In this document: positions 16,974 to 25,727 of the stretch, in pieces
Position numbering within the stretch: position 1 is the stretch's first letter
How the letters are laid out: each line of letters opens with the position of its first letter
NCBI GenBank assembly: GCA_022821545.1
Contig: JAJEDJ010000030.1
Location: 186,001 to 250,000 of the forward strand
DNA: 64,000 nt
From: Caldilineaceae bacterium
GTDB taxonomy: Bacteria > Chloroflexota > Anaerolineae > Caldilineales > Caldilineaceae
Reading direction: 5' to 3'
Made by a program: the position numbers and the translations under genes
Notes under the pieces: generated by a model
Told to the model about the DNA's origin: nothing
Database searches by the model: none
Seen by the model: only the letters and a program-made list of their open reading frames with translations

Positions 16974-17890
16974 AACGACCTGCCCGCCTCGCAATCCTGG
17001 GCGACATCCACGGCAACCTGCCAGCCCTGGAGTCCGTGCTGGCCGACATCGACGAACAGAGCCCCGACGCCGTATTCCTGTTAGGCGATCTGATCAACCG
17101 CTGCCCCTGGACTCACGACGTGCTCGACCTGCTGCGCCAGCGGGAGTGGCTGTCCGTTCAGGGTAATCATGACCTGATTCTCGCACAGCTGAATACGCCA
17201 GATGGTTCCGATGTGTTCAAAAACAAAAGCCGTTTTCCCAACGTCCACTGGACCTGGCAACGGCTGCGTCCACAGGACCTCAGTTACCTGCTCCATCTCC
17301 CGCACGACCTGCTCATAGAGATCGAAGGCGCGCCGCCGCTGCGCCTGTTCCACGGTCTCCCCGACAACCCGTTTGCGGGTATCGTCACCAACGCCGACGA
17401 AGGCACTGTCGCCAGCCAGGTTGCCGTCTACGACGAGCCCATTCTCATCTGCGGTCACACGCACCAGCCCATGGACCGCACCATAACGGTTGCGCATTCA
17501 ACGGCGCACGTTTCACCTTCGCGAAAGGGGCAACAGCGAATACTGAATCCCGGCAGCGTCGGCATGCCCTACAATGGCGACCCGCGCGCCCATTATCTGC
17601 TTCTCGACCTGGTAAGGGAGAACGGCCGCCTGGACTGGCAACCCCGGTTTCAAAGGTTGGCGTATGATTTCGAACGAGTGGCCCGCACGTTCCATTCCAG
17701 CGGCCTCGTGGAATCCAGCGGGGCCATCGCCAAACTCAATCTGCGCACGATCAAGGACGGCCAGCCCTGGGCCAGCGACTACCAGCAGTGGGTGCGCAAT
17801 CAGCCCCACGAACTGCGCAGCAATCCCGAAGCCGCCGTAGAACTGTACCTGCAGACCCACGGCCCCAGCCAGTGGGCATTCGGCGGCTGA
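16970..17890 (+). CDS. metallophosphoesterase, paralogue of the upstream gene
   Basis: 306-residue protein with the same motif order: G-D12-I-H14-G-N, G-D40-L-I-N-R, G-N66-H67-D and C-G-H-T-H-Q-P-M, then L-N-P-G-S-V-G-M-P-Y-N-G-D-P. The 4-bp ATGA overlap means translational coupling to the first copy, so the two may act as a heteromer. The tail after the catalytic domain (F-H-S-S-G-L-V-E-S-S-G-A-I-A) is shared with the first copy and may be a pairing or lid region. Confidence 0.85.
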   Translation: MKRPARLAILGDIHGNLPALESVLADIDEQSPDAVFLLGDLINRCPWTHDVLDLLRQREWLSVQGNHDLILAQLNTPDGSDVFKNKSRFPNVHWTWQRLRPQDLSYLLHLPHDLLIEIEGAPPLRLFHGLPDNPFAGIVTNADEGTVASQVAVYDEPILICGHTHQPMDRTITVAHSTAHVSPSRKGQQRILNPGSVGMPYNGDPRAHYLLLDLVRENGRLDWQPRFQRLAYDFERVARTFHSSGLVESSGAIAKLNLRTIKDGQPWASDYQQWVRNQPHELRSNPEAAVELYLQTHGPSQWAFGG

Positions 17891-17997
17891 CGGCATAGTT
17901 CGGCGTGGACGTCCCGGAGTGAGGACTCCGGCCAATGCCCAAATGCCGATGAAGCGTATTGTATAAATTCCCAGTCACACGGAAGAGACGAGAAAGT

Positions 17998-19152
17998 ATG
18001 TCACCAAACTTATCAGCAGTCAGAAATGAGCTACCAGCCGTTCAGGCCTCGGTCTACCTGAACACCGGCAGTTACGGCCCCCTCAGTCGCGCCGCGGCAA
18101 CCGCTATCGAGGGCGAAAACAGACAGCAGCTGACCGCGGGCCGCCTCACTGGCATGGGTGAATCAGGTCAGTCGCTTGGGGCGGCCCTGAGAGGCGGATT
18201 CGCACGCATTATGGGGTGTGACCCGGACGAAGTCGCGCTGACGCATCACACCACCGACGGCATGAACATCGCGACCTGGGGCATTCAGTACCGGCCCGGC
18301 GACGAGATCGTCACCAACTCCTGGGAGCACCCCGGCGGGCTCCTGCCCGTCTATGCCGTGGCCCGGCGCTTCAACCTCAAAGTGCGCGTGGTGTCCCTGG
18401 ACAAGGACGAAGACGAAGAGACCCTCCTGGCCAAGTTCGAGCGGGCCATCAACTCTCGCACAAGACTGCTCTCCGTCGCCCATGTATCCTGGAAAACGGG
18501 GGCCGTGCTCCCCATCGACCGTCTCGCCGAGCTGGTTCACTGTCACGGTGGCCTGATCGCAGTCGACGGGGCCCAGTCCGGCGGCGCCATGCGCCTGGAC
18601 ATGCGTTCGTCAAAGGCCGACTTCTATTCGATTCCCGGCCAGAAGTGGCTTTGCGGGCCGGAAGGCATCGGCGCCCTCTACGTCAACAGAGAGCGACTAG
18701 GCGATCTGCTGCAGACCTACGTGGGCTACCCCAGCCTGCGCGACGGCGGCGCTTACGACGAAACGGGAATTTTCCTGCCGCCCGACGGGGCCAGGCGCTA
18801 CGAAGTCGGCACCACCTACCGTCCTGCCATGGCCGGCATGTGGAACGGCATCCAGTGGCTGGAGTCGCTTGGCCTGGAGTGGGTTTACGAACGCACACAG
18901 GAGATCACCCGGTACACGCGGGCGGCTCTTTCAACCGTCCCCTCTGTCCGTCAGGTCCATACCCCTGCGCACGCGGGGCTGACCAGCTTCACCATCGACG
19001 GCATCTCCCCGGCGGCCGTCGTAGACCGCCTCGCCGAAGACAACATTCTCATCCGCTCCGTCCCCGATCCTGACCTCGTGCGGGTCTCTTCCCACTTCTT
19101 CAACAGTGAGGCTGACATAGACAGGCTGCGGGAGGGTATAGAAGGACTGTGA
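17998..19152 (+). CDS. class-V PLP enzyme (cysteine desulfurase / isopenicillin-N epimerase-like)
   Basis: 384-residue fold-type-I PLP protein. The lysine is K216 in IPGQKWLCGPEG, and A-V-D-G-A-Q-S-G-G-A just before it carries the PLP aspartate. The N-terminal Y-L-N-T-G-S-Y-G-P-L motif is usual for this group. The start is the ATG at 17998 behind GGAAGAGACGAG; a TTG at 17959 is possible but unsupported. The mobile catalytic-cysteine loop expected of NifS/SufS desulfurases is not clear, so an epimerase, lyase or aminotransferase role is as likely. It is convergent with the sigma-factor gene. Confidence 0.8.
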   Translation: MSPNLSAVRNELPAVQASVYLNTGSYGPLSRAAATAIEGENRQQLTAGRLTGMGESGQSLGAALRGGFARIMGCDPDEVALTHHTTDGMNIATWGIQYRPGDEIVTNSWEHPGGLLPVYAVARRFNLKVRVVSLDKDEDEETLLAKFERAINSRTRLLSVAHVSWKTGAVLPIDRLAELVHCHGGLIAVDGAQSGGAMRLDMRSSKADFYSIPGQKWLCGPEGIGALYVNRERLGDLLQTYVGYPSLRDGGAYDETGIFLPPDGARRYEVGTTYRPAMAGMWNGIQWLESLGLEWVYERTQEITRYTRAALSTVPSVRQVHTPAHAGLTSFTIDGISPAAVVDRLAEDNILIRSVPDPDLVRVSSHFFNSEADIDRLREGIEGL

Positions 19153-19206
19153 AGCGGCGGCGCCCGGCGCCATTACCACCCTGCGCCCGTTCGGTCAAAG
19201 GCGTCT

Positions 19207-19899
19207 TCAGAGCAGCAGGTCCGCCTCCGCCAGCTGGTCGCGCAGATGGGCGCGGGCGCGGCTCAACCGGGACTTGACCGTGCCTCGAGGCAGATTCAGG
19301 TAGGCCGCGGCCTCCCCGTAGTCGTAGCCCTGGACATCCACGAGGACAACCACATCGCGGTACCACGAAGGGAGCCCTTCGATCACCTGGCTGAGTAACG
19401 CGATCTGCTCCTGCCGGACCGCGTATCGCTCCGGGTTCTGCACCTCAACGCACGCCGGCGCCTCAAAGTCAGACTCCTCTATCATCTGTTCGAGGCTGAG
19501 AGTGCGCCGGCGTTTCTGGCGCCGCAAGTGGTCGTAGCAGGTGTTCGACACGATTCGAAGCAGCCACGCCCGGAAATTGCCGTCCTTGAAGCGGGGCATG
19601 GCCCGATGCACCTTGATCAAAGCCTCCTGGACGGCATCGGCGGCAGCCTCCTCCGTCTGTAAAATACTGTGCGCGAGACGGGCTGCGCACGACCAGTGCG
19701 CCTCGACCAGCCCCTGGAACGCCTGTCCGTCTCCGGCCCGGGCAGCCGGGATTAGACTATACGGCCATCCTCGACCGTCTTGCGCGGCAGTGGGACCACT
19801 GCCGACCTCCGATTTTGGACAAGCGCCGTGTTTTCCTCCCCTCCGCATCGCGCCTTGACCTGGTTTCCCAAGGGTAAGTTCGCTGTGAGACAGTGACAC
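19207..19899 (-). CDS. ECF-type RNA polymerase sigma factor
   Basis: 230-residue sigma70-family protein. Region 2 spans about 55-120 (with A-A-A-D-A-V-Q-E-A-L-I-K-V-H and FRAWLLRIVSNTCYDHLR). Region 4 spans about 165-215 (LPSWYRDVVVLVDVQGYDYGEAA, then LNLPRGTVKSRLSRARAHLRD, a helix-turn-helix). The start chosen is the GTG at 19899, which has AGGAGG 5 nt upstream; the open frame extends further back, but that part is low-complexity and has no family match. No anti-sigma gene is adjacent. The ~45-residue leader before region 2 is unusual for an ECF sigma. Confidence 0.85.
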   Translation of the reverse strand: MSLSHSELTLGKPGQGAMRRGGKHGACPKSEVGSGPTAAQDGRGWPYSLIPAARAGDGQAFQGLVEAHWSCAARLAHSILQTEEAAADAVQEALIKVHRAMPRFKDGNFRAWLLRIVSNTCYDHLRRQKRRRTLSLEQMIEESDFEAPACVEVQNPERYAVRQEQIALLSQVIEGLPSWYRDVVVLVDVQGYDYGEAAAYLNLPRGTVKSRLSRARAHLRDQLAEADLLL

Positions 19900-20270
19900 A
19901 TGCACCTCCTTTCGCAATCCCAGCCTGCCGCCTGGCATGCCGGAGCCTCTCCTGGGGGCCCGAGGCCAAGCCGCACGGCCCGGCGCATCGTTCCCCAGGT
20001 GGCTTTGCATTAAGGATATGCCCGATGTGCCGCCTGCATCCTGAACCTTTCGCAACATAACCCGGACCGTTTGCTTACGATCGCCGGATTTGGCCGGACA
20101 GGCCGCAAACCGCGGTCAGGATTCTGCCGGTTCGAGCAGGTCTGATTGGGAAGTGAGGAGAAACCGGGGAAGGGGACTACGTCTGAGTCTTGATGTCGCC
20201 TGCTGAGTGTTTCTTCGTCTCGCAGGCGAATGGCAAGCCGCTCCCGGCATATTGAAAGGTTGCCGCGAAG
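19900..20270. other. 371-bp gap between the FHA regulator and sigma-factor genes
   Basis: No gene of its own is supported here. It holds the sigma-factor leader with AGGAGG at 19905-19910. A 6-bp inverted repeat, CCGGTT/AACCGG, lies around 20129-20175. No convincing -35/-10 pair was found on the minus strand, so the sigma gene may be read from the promoter of the FHA gene or by another sigma type. Confidence 0.4.
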
Positions 20271-20933
20271 CTACCCGTCTGTCAGCTGATACCCAAAGCC
20301 CCGCACCGTAACGATGAAGCGAGAACCGGTATCTCCCGGATTCTCCGAGGCCGGATCGATGCGGTTTCGCACCCTGCTTACCATTCGGTCGATGCTGGCG
20401 TCGAATACGTTGCCGCCCACCTCGGACCAGATGTGCGTCGCCAGCTCATCTTTACTGACCACCCGGCCGCGATTCTGGTACAGGTACCAGAGTAGATCGA
20501 ACTGTTTTACGCTCAGCGGAGGCAGGAGCGCCTTGCCGTCAATGAAGACCTGGCGTGTAGCCGAGTCTACTCGTATGCCCGCCTCCGGAAGGGCTTCGAG
20601 AAACGGCGCCGTGATCGTGGCCGATGGGTCGTGAAACCGGTAGCGGGTCGAGGCAAACTGAAGCTCGTCTCCGTCCTCAAGCCAGGCCGTCGCCCCTGGC
20701 GAGAGACGGCTTCCATTGACAAAGACGCCGTTCTTGCTTTCCAGGTCGTGCAGGCGGAATGCGTCATCGACATAGTGCAATTCGGCGTGCTGCCGGCTGG
20801 CAAAACCATCGTTGACGACGACCGAGTTTTCGGTGGATCGTCCGATCAACATCTGCTCCTCGGACAGTTCGTATTCCGTCCCCGCATCCGGTCCGCTGAG
20901 ACAGACCAGCCTCGCGTTCTGACTTGCCGGCAT
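20271..20933 (-). CDS. FHA domain - winged-helix DNA-binding regulator
   Basis: 220-residue two-domain protein. An FHA domain (about 8-105) has the phosphothreonine-reading residues G31-R32-S33, S46-R47-x-H49 and K67-N68-G69. A C-terminal OmpR/PhoB-type winged helix (about 118-218) ends in FIVTVRGFGYQL. There is no receiver domain. It should bind DNA when its FHA domain recognises a phosphothreonine partner or its own phosphorylated form. The start is the ATG at 20933 with GGAG 5 nt upstream, preferred over a TTG at 20978. It is transcribed from the strong promoter at 21091-21119, divergently from the Ser/Thr kinase gene. Confidence 0.9.
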   Translation of the reverse strand: MPASQNARLVCLSGPDAGTEYELSEEQMLIGRSTENSVVVNDGFASRQHAELHYVDDAFRLHDLESKNGVFVNGSRLSPGATAWLEDGDELQFASTRYRFHDPSATITAPFLEALPEAGIRVDSATRQVFIDGKALLPPLSVKQFDLLWYLYQNRGRVVSKDELATHIWSEVGGNVFDASIDRMVSRVRNRIDPASENPGDTGSRFIVTVRGFGYQLTDG

Positions 20934-21090
20934 CAGAGCTCCATTCGCAAAGTAGTGTACTGATTGGACTGGACCCAAGCCTCGCTGGCGCCGGCCCGAA
21001 AGAGAGTTTTCGAAGCAGACGATTCTTGAGGGAATCCCCGAGTGCGTCCACGCTTTTGGCTTCTTGTTTCCCTAATCAAGTTTCTCTGGT

Positions 21091-21119
21091 ATTATAGTGC
21101 GCGAACAGGAGATTATCAA
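21091..21119 (-). promoter_or_regulatory. strong sigma70-type promoter of the FHA-wHTH gene
   Basis: On the minus strand TTGATA (21119-21114), a 17-bp spacer, and a perfect TATAAT (21096-21091). The start site should be near 21084, leaving a leader of about 150 nt. The gap 20934-21337 between this regulator and the kinase contains no other gene; no equally good promoter was found for the kinase on the plus strand. Confidence 0.75.
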
Positions 21120-21337
21120 CCTTCGCGCCCCGAAAGGGCCGCGTCGTTGCTGTTGCGCCGGACCAGGCGGGACTTTGGCTTTAAGAGAACTGCCTTAGGG
21201 CTGCGAAGCCGCAACTGAACTCTCAAGCCACGATCCGAGACATCCAAAGCCGCGGGGCCAGGCTGTTCTGCGCCAACGCCGGTGCAATTCGCGAGCACTG
21301 TTCGGATTGTAATTGCGCCCGAGTCTATCGATCTGTC

Positions 21338-23395
21338 ATGCTACCGGACCAGAAGGAGCCTGCCGGCGCCGCCGTCAGGTCTGAAACGCAAGAAGAAGAC
21401 GTCACGAGCGAAAACCGTTCGGTAGAGCCTGCTGATTCAGGCCCGAATTTTCCTCGGACGCCGGGCGGCGCCCTGACCGGCCGTCAGATCGGCAGATACC
21501 TGGTTGGCGACCGGCTGGGGAGGGGCGGCGCGGCCAGCGTTTACCGGGCCTACGACCAGATTCAGGAACGTACGGTTGCCCTCAAAATCCTGTCCAATGG
21601 CGCCGACGACGCGGTGCGCAGCCGCTTCCAGCTGGAGGCGCGCACGGCGGCCAGTTTGCGGCACCCCCACATCGTCCAGACTCTGCAAGTTGGCAATGCA
21701 ACTGGTGACGGCACCGCCTATATCGCCATGGAGCTGGTCGAAGGGGATAGCCTGGACCAGCTTCTCAAGCGTCGCGGAAGACTGAGCGTCTCCGAATGCT
21801 GCAACCTGCTGGCCCCAATCGCCCGCGCTCTCGATTATGCCCACCAGCAGGACGTCATCCACCGGGACGTAAAGCCCAGCAACATCCTTCTGCGCCCCTT
21901 CGACCCTGGCGCCTTCGGCAGCGCTCCTCCCGGTTCTCCTTCCGCTTCAGCCGTTCACGAAGCGGAACGCATCCTGATCGGCGCGCATTCAAGCGGAGAG
22001 ATTTCAGCCGGTCAGGCTTCGGTGGAGTCACCTGTCGCTCCGCTTCTATCCGACTTTGGCATCGCGCGGGCCCTCGATATGCCGGAGTTAACCAACGAGG
22101 GACGCACGATCGGGACGCCCGCCTACATGGCCCCGGAACAGTGCGCCAGCAGCCGCGAAGTGACCGGGCGCGCCGACATCTATGCACTGGGCGCCGTCCT
22201 CTACCGTTGCCTGGTCGGTCGTCCACCCTTCACCGGCTCGACAACACAGATCCTGCACGCTCACGTATACGCGTCTCTTTCCTTGCCCGACGATCTGCTC
22301 GCCGCGCTGCCGCCGGAGTTGGTTGCAGTTCTGCGCCTTTGCCTCGCGAAAGTTCCGGAAGAGCGCTACGCCGTCGCCCGCGAAATGGCCGACGACCTGA
22401 CCGCGATTGCCGGACGCATCTCATCGCTGGAGAGCGCTCTCGCCGAGCAGACGTCAACACTTACTCTTGTTTCGCTGCCATCGGTCGGATTGCCCCCTTC
22501 ATCCTCGCATACGACGGAAACTGTGATTGTTTCCGGCGCCGAGAGCCGGCTTGAAGGGGCGTTGTCGCAGAATCCCGCCCCGCAGCGGCCCGGCGGACAG
22601 GACGCCAAAGCGGCGCCCGCCGGCGATTCCACGCGCTGGCGAATGCCTCTGACGGTCACTGTCCTGAGCGTCGTACTCACTCTCGGTCTGCTGGCGGCAG
22701 GCATTTTCATCAGCGACGCGCTGCGGGAGAGAGGGCCGGCGGAAGCGGCACAGAATCAGGACAGTAGCGACGCGCTTGCCCCCTCTTTGCCTGCTGCCGA
22801 CCGGCAGCCAGGTAAAGGAGAGGCGGTGGATGGGCAGGCGTCAGCAGGCAACGCGGCTTCCGCATCCACCGAATCCGAAACGCAGGCCGCTTCGGCGCCG
22901 CCTGCCGCGCCGGCAAGGAACGGCGCCGTAATTTGCCAGTACCAGACCGCAGTTGAGTTTGAAAGCTATCTCGGCGAAAATGAATCGCTCGCCCAGGAGC
23001 TGGGCTGCCCGAAAGGCGTCCCGGTCTTCCTGGCGTTCGAGACCCAGTTTTTCCAGACCGGCATGGCCCTCGGCCGTCTGGACAAGCCCATCGTCTACCT
23101 GCATTATTTCAGCAACGATGAGTGGGAACAGCGGGAACACTCCTGGCGCCAGGGTATGCAGGAAGCGGTCGACTCCCCGGACCTTCTGTCTCCGGCGGAA
23201 GAACTGTTTCAACCTGTACGCGGCATCGGGCAGATCTGGGCTGAAAACCTGTTTGTAAGACAGGCGTTGGGCTGGGCTTCCGCACAGCCGGTAGAGGCTA
23301 ACGGTATACTTCAATCGTTTGAAGGAGGGTTGCTGATATACAATAGTGAATTACAAGACACAATCAGTTTCCTGAAGTCGCAGTTGCGGCTCTAA
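21338..23395 (+). CDS. membrane Ser/Thr protein kinase, PknB type
   Basis: 685-residue Hanks-type kinase. Glycine loop G61-x-G-G-x-x-x-V68, K83 (VALK), H175-R-D-V-K-P-S-N, D239-F-G and A265-P-E are all present, so it should be active. Between the catalytic HRD loop and DFG there is an insert of about 45 residues rich in Gly, Pro, Ser and Ala. One membrane helix lies at about 435-460. The outer part has a Ala/Ser/Pro-rich linker and a C-terminal domain of about 150 residues containing a LGCPKG motif, resembling LGFP-like wall-binding repeats rather than PASTA repeats. The lipoprotein gene follows after 22 bp. Confidence 0.88.
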   Translation: MLPDQKEPAGAAVRSETQEEDVTSENRSVEPADSGPNFPRTPGGALTGRQIGRYLVGDRLGRGGAASVYRAYDQIQERTVALKILSNGADDAVRSRFQLEARTAASLRHPHIVQTLQVGNATGDGTAYIAMELVEGDSLDQLLKRRGRLSVSECCNLLAPIARALDYAHQQDVIHRDVKPSNILLRPFDPGAFGSAPPGSPSASAVHEAERILIGAHSSGEISAGQASVESPVAPLLSDFGIARALDMPELTNEGRTIGTPAYMAPEQCASSREVTGRADIYALGAVLYRCLVGRPPFTGSTTQILHAHVYASLSLPDDLLAALPPELVAVLRLCLAKVPEERYAVAREMADDLTAIAGRISSLESALAEQTSTLTLVSLPSVGLPPSSSHTTETVIVSGAESRLEGALSQNPAPQRPGGQDAKAAPAGDSTRWRMPLTVTVLSVVLTLGLLAAGIFISDALRERGPAEAAQNQDSSDALAPSLPAADRQPGKGEAVDGQASAGNAASASTESETQAASAPPAAPARNGAVICQYQTAVEFESYLGENESLAQELGCPKGVPVFLAFETQFFQTGMALGRLDKPIVYLHYFSNDEWEQREHSWRQGMQEAVDSPDLLSPAEELFQPVRGIGQIWAENLFVRQALGWASAQPVEANGILQSFEGGLLIYNSELQDTISFLKSQLRL

Positions 23396-23417
23396 CTATC
23401 CAAAATGGAGGACTAAG

Positions 23418-24326
23418 ATGCAGAACTCGACAGTTGAACGAGCCAGGTGGTTGGGCCGACACATCAAGCGGTTGAGCCGATTCTCCTCGGCGCAATCATC
23501 CTACATGGTCGTTCTAATCATTCTGGCGGCAGCGCTGGCTCTGGCCGGTTGCAACAGGAGACAGGCCGAGCCTACGGCTACGTCTGTCCCGCCCACGGAC
23601 ACCCCCGTGCCGGCCACGGATACACCGGTGCCGCCTACAGACACACCCACGCCGGTCCCGCCGACCGACACGCCTGAGCCGGAGCCGACCGCCACGCCCG
23701 AGCCGGAGCCGACCGCCACGCCTGAACCGACGGCGACACCCGCGCCCGAACCAAAGGTAAGCATTCCCAGCGGCTGGGCCGCAGTCAAGAACGATCGCCT
23801 GGGTTATTCGTTTGCCGTCCCGCGCGGTTGGTCCGTCTTTGACCTCCAGAGCGGACAGCTCAGCCAGATCATGCGGTTCGTGAGCCCGGACGCCGCTCAG
23901 CAGGTGGACGATGCGCTTACGGGCCCCGGCGGTGAGTACGCCGGCCACCTCGGAGTACAACTGGCAATCTTCTCCAGGCCGCCTATCGCCGCGATGGCGG
24001 GCGTCGGCATCTTCCCGAATCTTGACGACGACATCTCGTCCGAGAATCTGGTCGAATGGTTGGAGAAGCAGTTGGAGAGTCTGCCGTTGCCAGTGCCCGT
24101 GGAAGTGAAGAGTCTGGAAGCCGGCACGACCAACAACCTGCCCTCGATTAACGGCGTTGCTACCGCCGACCTGGCCAGCCAGGGCCTGTTCAAAGCCCAC
24201 ATTGTCATCACTGCACTGCGGGCCAACGACACGGCCTACATCCTGGTCGTTGCCGTTCCCGAGAATCAGGTCCAGAACCGGGCCAACGAAATCAAAGCCA
24301 TTGTCGGTACCTTCCGACCTGAATAG
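23418..24326 (+). CDS. lipoprotein with Pro/Thr-rich stalk and PsbP-like C-terminal domain
   Basis: 302-residue secreted protein. The signal sequence ends in a lipobox L-A-G-C about 45 residues in. A stalk of repeated P-P-T-D-T-P and E-P-E-P-T-A-T-P units follows (about 50-112), and then a globular domain starting IPSGWAAVKNDRLGYSFAVPRGW, which looks like the PsbP/MOG1 fold common in such lipoproteins. It has GGAGG before the ATG and is 22 bp from the kinase gene, so it is probably a co-expressed surface partner or ligand-side component. The function is unknown. Confidence 0.75.
   Translation: MQNSTVERARWLGRHIKRLSRFSSAQSSYMVVLIILAAALALAGCNRRQAEPTATSVPPTDTPVPATDTPVPPTDTPTPVPPTDTPEPEPTATPEPEPTATPEPTATPAPEPKVSIPSGWAAVKNDRLGYSFAVPRGWSVFDLQSGQLSQIMRFVSPDAAQQVDDALTGPGGEYAGHLGVQLAIFSRPPIAAMAGVGIFPNLDDDISSENLVEWLEKQLESLPLPVPVEVKSLEAGTTNNLPSINGVATADLASQGLFKAHIVITALRANDTAYILVVAVPENQVQNRANEIKAIVGTFRPE
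23676..23723 (+). repeat. 24-bp tandem repeat in the lipoprotein stalk
   Basis: Two 24-bp units (23676-23699 and 23700-23723) differ only at the last base. Each codes for E-P-E-P-T-A-T-P. The repeat is in frame, so copy-number change would alter stalk length without breaking the gene. Confidence 0.85.
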
Positions 24327-24349
24327 CCTCCACTGAGTGGCCCCAGACT

Positions 24350-24420
24350 GAAGAGAGAGAAGCGAGGGGGTTCGGTTGCATTTTGCGCCGGCCCCCCAGC
24401 TTTTCTCTTCTCGTTTTCGT
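24350..24420 (+). terminator. terminator of the kinase-lipoprotein operon
   Basis: A long, nearly perfect stem: 24350-24370 (GAAGAGAGAGAAGC..GGGGG) pairs with 24392-24410 (CCCCCC..GCTTTTCTCTTC) apart from a few bulged bases, with a 21-nt loop, then TCGTTTTCGT. It lies 24 bp after the lipoprotein stop. The rest of the 306-bp gap to the next gene shows no gene and no strong promoter. Confidence 0.7.
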
Positions 24421-24632
24421 CCATCCGTAAGTGAACTGCATGTTCGCCGAGCCCTGCCCGGTAGCGAAATGGTGACCCGGACGCGCGACGCAGCGCCAGA
24501 TTTGAACCACATTGTCGGATTCATGTCGAGCGAATTCCGCGCGCAAGTCGTTCAACGCGCTCTGGCGTGGCGGAATAAAGCCAGCGGAGAACTGAGGAAA
24601 TCGTTTCAATCGCAAGACGAAAGGGAACTGTT

Positions 24633-25715
24633 TTGACCGAAAAAACTATCGATCTGCGTTCGGATACCGTGACCCTGCCAACGGAAGAGATGCGTGAGGC
24701 GATGGCCTCGGCGCCGGTCGGGGATGACGTCTACGGCGAAGACCCGACCGTCAACCGGCTGGAGGCGATGGCCGCGGACTTGCTGCAAAAGGAGGCCGCC
24801 GTCTTCGTGTCCAGCGGCACGATGGGCAATCTCGCCTCCGTACTCAGCCACTGCGGTCGCGGCGAAGAAATGATCCTGGGAGATCAGGCGCACATCTTCC
24901 TCGCCGAGCAGGGCGGCTCCGCAGGGTTGGGCGGCGTTCACCCCCGCCCGCTTCCCACCGCTCCCGACGGAACCCTGGACCTGGAGCAGGTGGAGTCGTC
25001 GATACGCGCGGACGACGAGCACTACCCGCGGACGCGTCTCCTGGCGATTGAAAATACGCACAACCGCAGCGGCGGACGCTGCCTGCCCGTAGAGTATATG
25101 GACGCGGCCGGCAACCTGGCGCACAGCCGGGGTATGAAGCTCCACGTAGACGGGGCCCGTCTCTGGAACGCCGCGGTCGCCCTCAACGTCGCGCCCGCCC
25201 GATTGCTGCAGGAAGCGGACAGCGCAAGCCTCTGCCTGAGCAAAGGTCTCGGCGCCCCTGTTGGTTCCGTCATCGTCGGCGATTCCGACTTTATCAAGCG
25301 GGCACGGCGCATGCGCAAGATCCTTGGCGGCGGAACTCGCCAGGCGGGAATCATCGCCGCGGCCGGCATCGTCGCCATAACTGAAAATGTCGAAAGACTC
25401 GCCGACGACCACGTAAATGCCCGCAGGCTGGCCGATGGCTTGGCGAAGCTGGATGGTATCGTCATCGATCCGAAGTTGGTAGAAACCGACATCGTGATCT
25501 TCGGGCTTTGCCGCGATGACTTGACACCGGCGCAGCTGTCCTCTGGACTGAGAGAGCATGGTGTACTCTTGAACCCCATCGACAGCAGCCATCTGCGTGC
25601 GGTTACCAACCTGGGCGTTTCTTCTGACGACATCGACCGGACCCTCGACGCCTTTGCCCGCGTACTTGAGTCAAACGGCGGGGGCAACGGCGACGACGTG
25701 CGCGTTTACGGCTAG
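24633..25715 (+). CDS. ltaE: low-specificity threonine aldolase
   Basis: 360-residue PLP enzyme that splits threonine or allo-threonine into glycine and acetaldehyde. It opens with I-D-L-R-S-D-T-V-T and has [10 protein letters not shown] near residue 29. The PLP aspartate lies in [12 protein letters not shown] and the Schiff-base lysine is K204 in [12 protein letters not shown]. The start is a TTG at 24633 behind AAGGGAA. The following gene begins 12 bp after the stop. Confidence 0.92.
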   Translation: MTEKTIDLRSDTVTLPTEEMREAMASAPVGDDVYGEDPTVNRLEAMAADLLQKEAAVFVSSGTMGNLASVLSHCGRGEEMILGDQAHIFLAEQGGSAGLGGVHPRPLPTAPDGTLDLEQVESSIRADDEHYPRTRLLAIENTHNRSGGRCLPVEYMDAAGNLAHSRGMKLHVDGARLWNAAVALNVAPARLLQEADSASLCLSKGLGAPVGSVIVGDSDFIKRARRMRKILGGGTRQAGIIAAAGIVAITENVERLADDHVNARRLADGLAKLDGIVIDPKLVETDIVIFGLCRDDLTPAQLSSGLREHGVLLNPIDSSHLRAVTNLGVSSDDIDRTLDAFARVLESNGGGNGDDVRVYG

Positions 25716-25727
25716 GATGATAGGCAG

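Noticed and set aside
23560..23760. Short direct repeats that could suggest a CRISPR or repeat array
   Set aside because: They are in-frame codons for a Pro/Thr/Glu stalk; there are no spacers of constant length.
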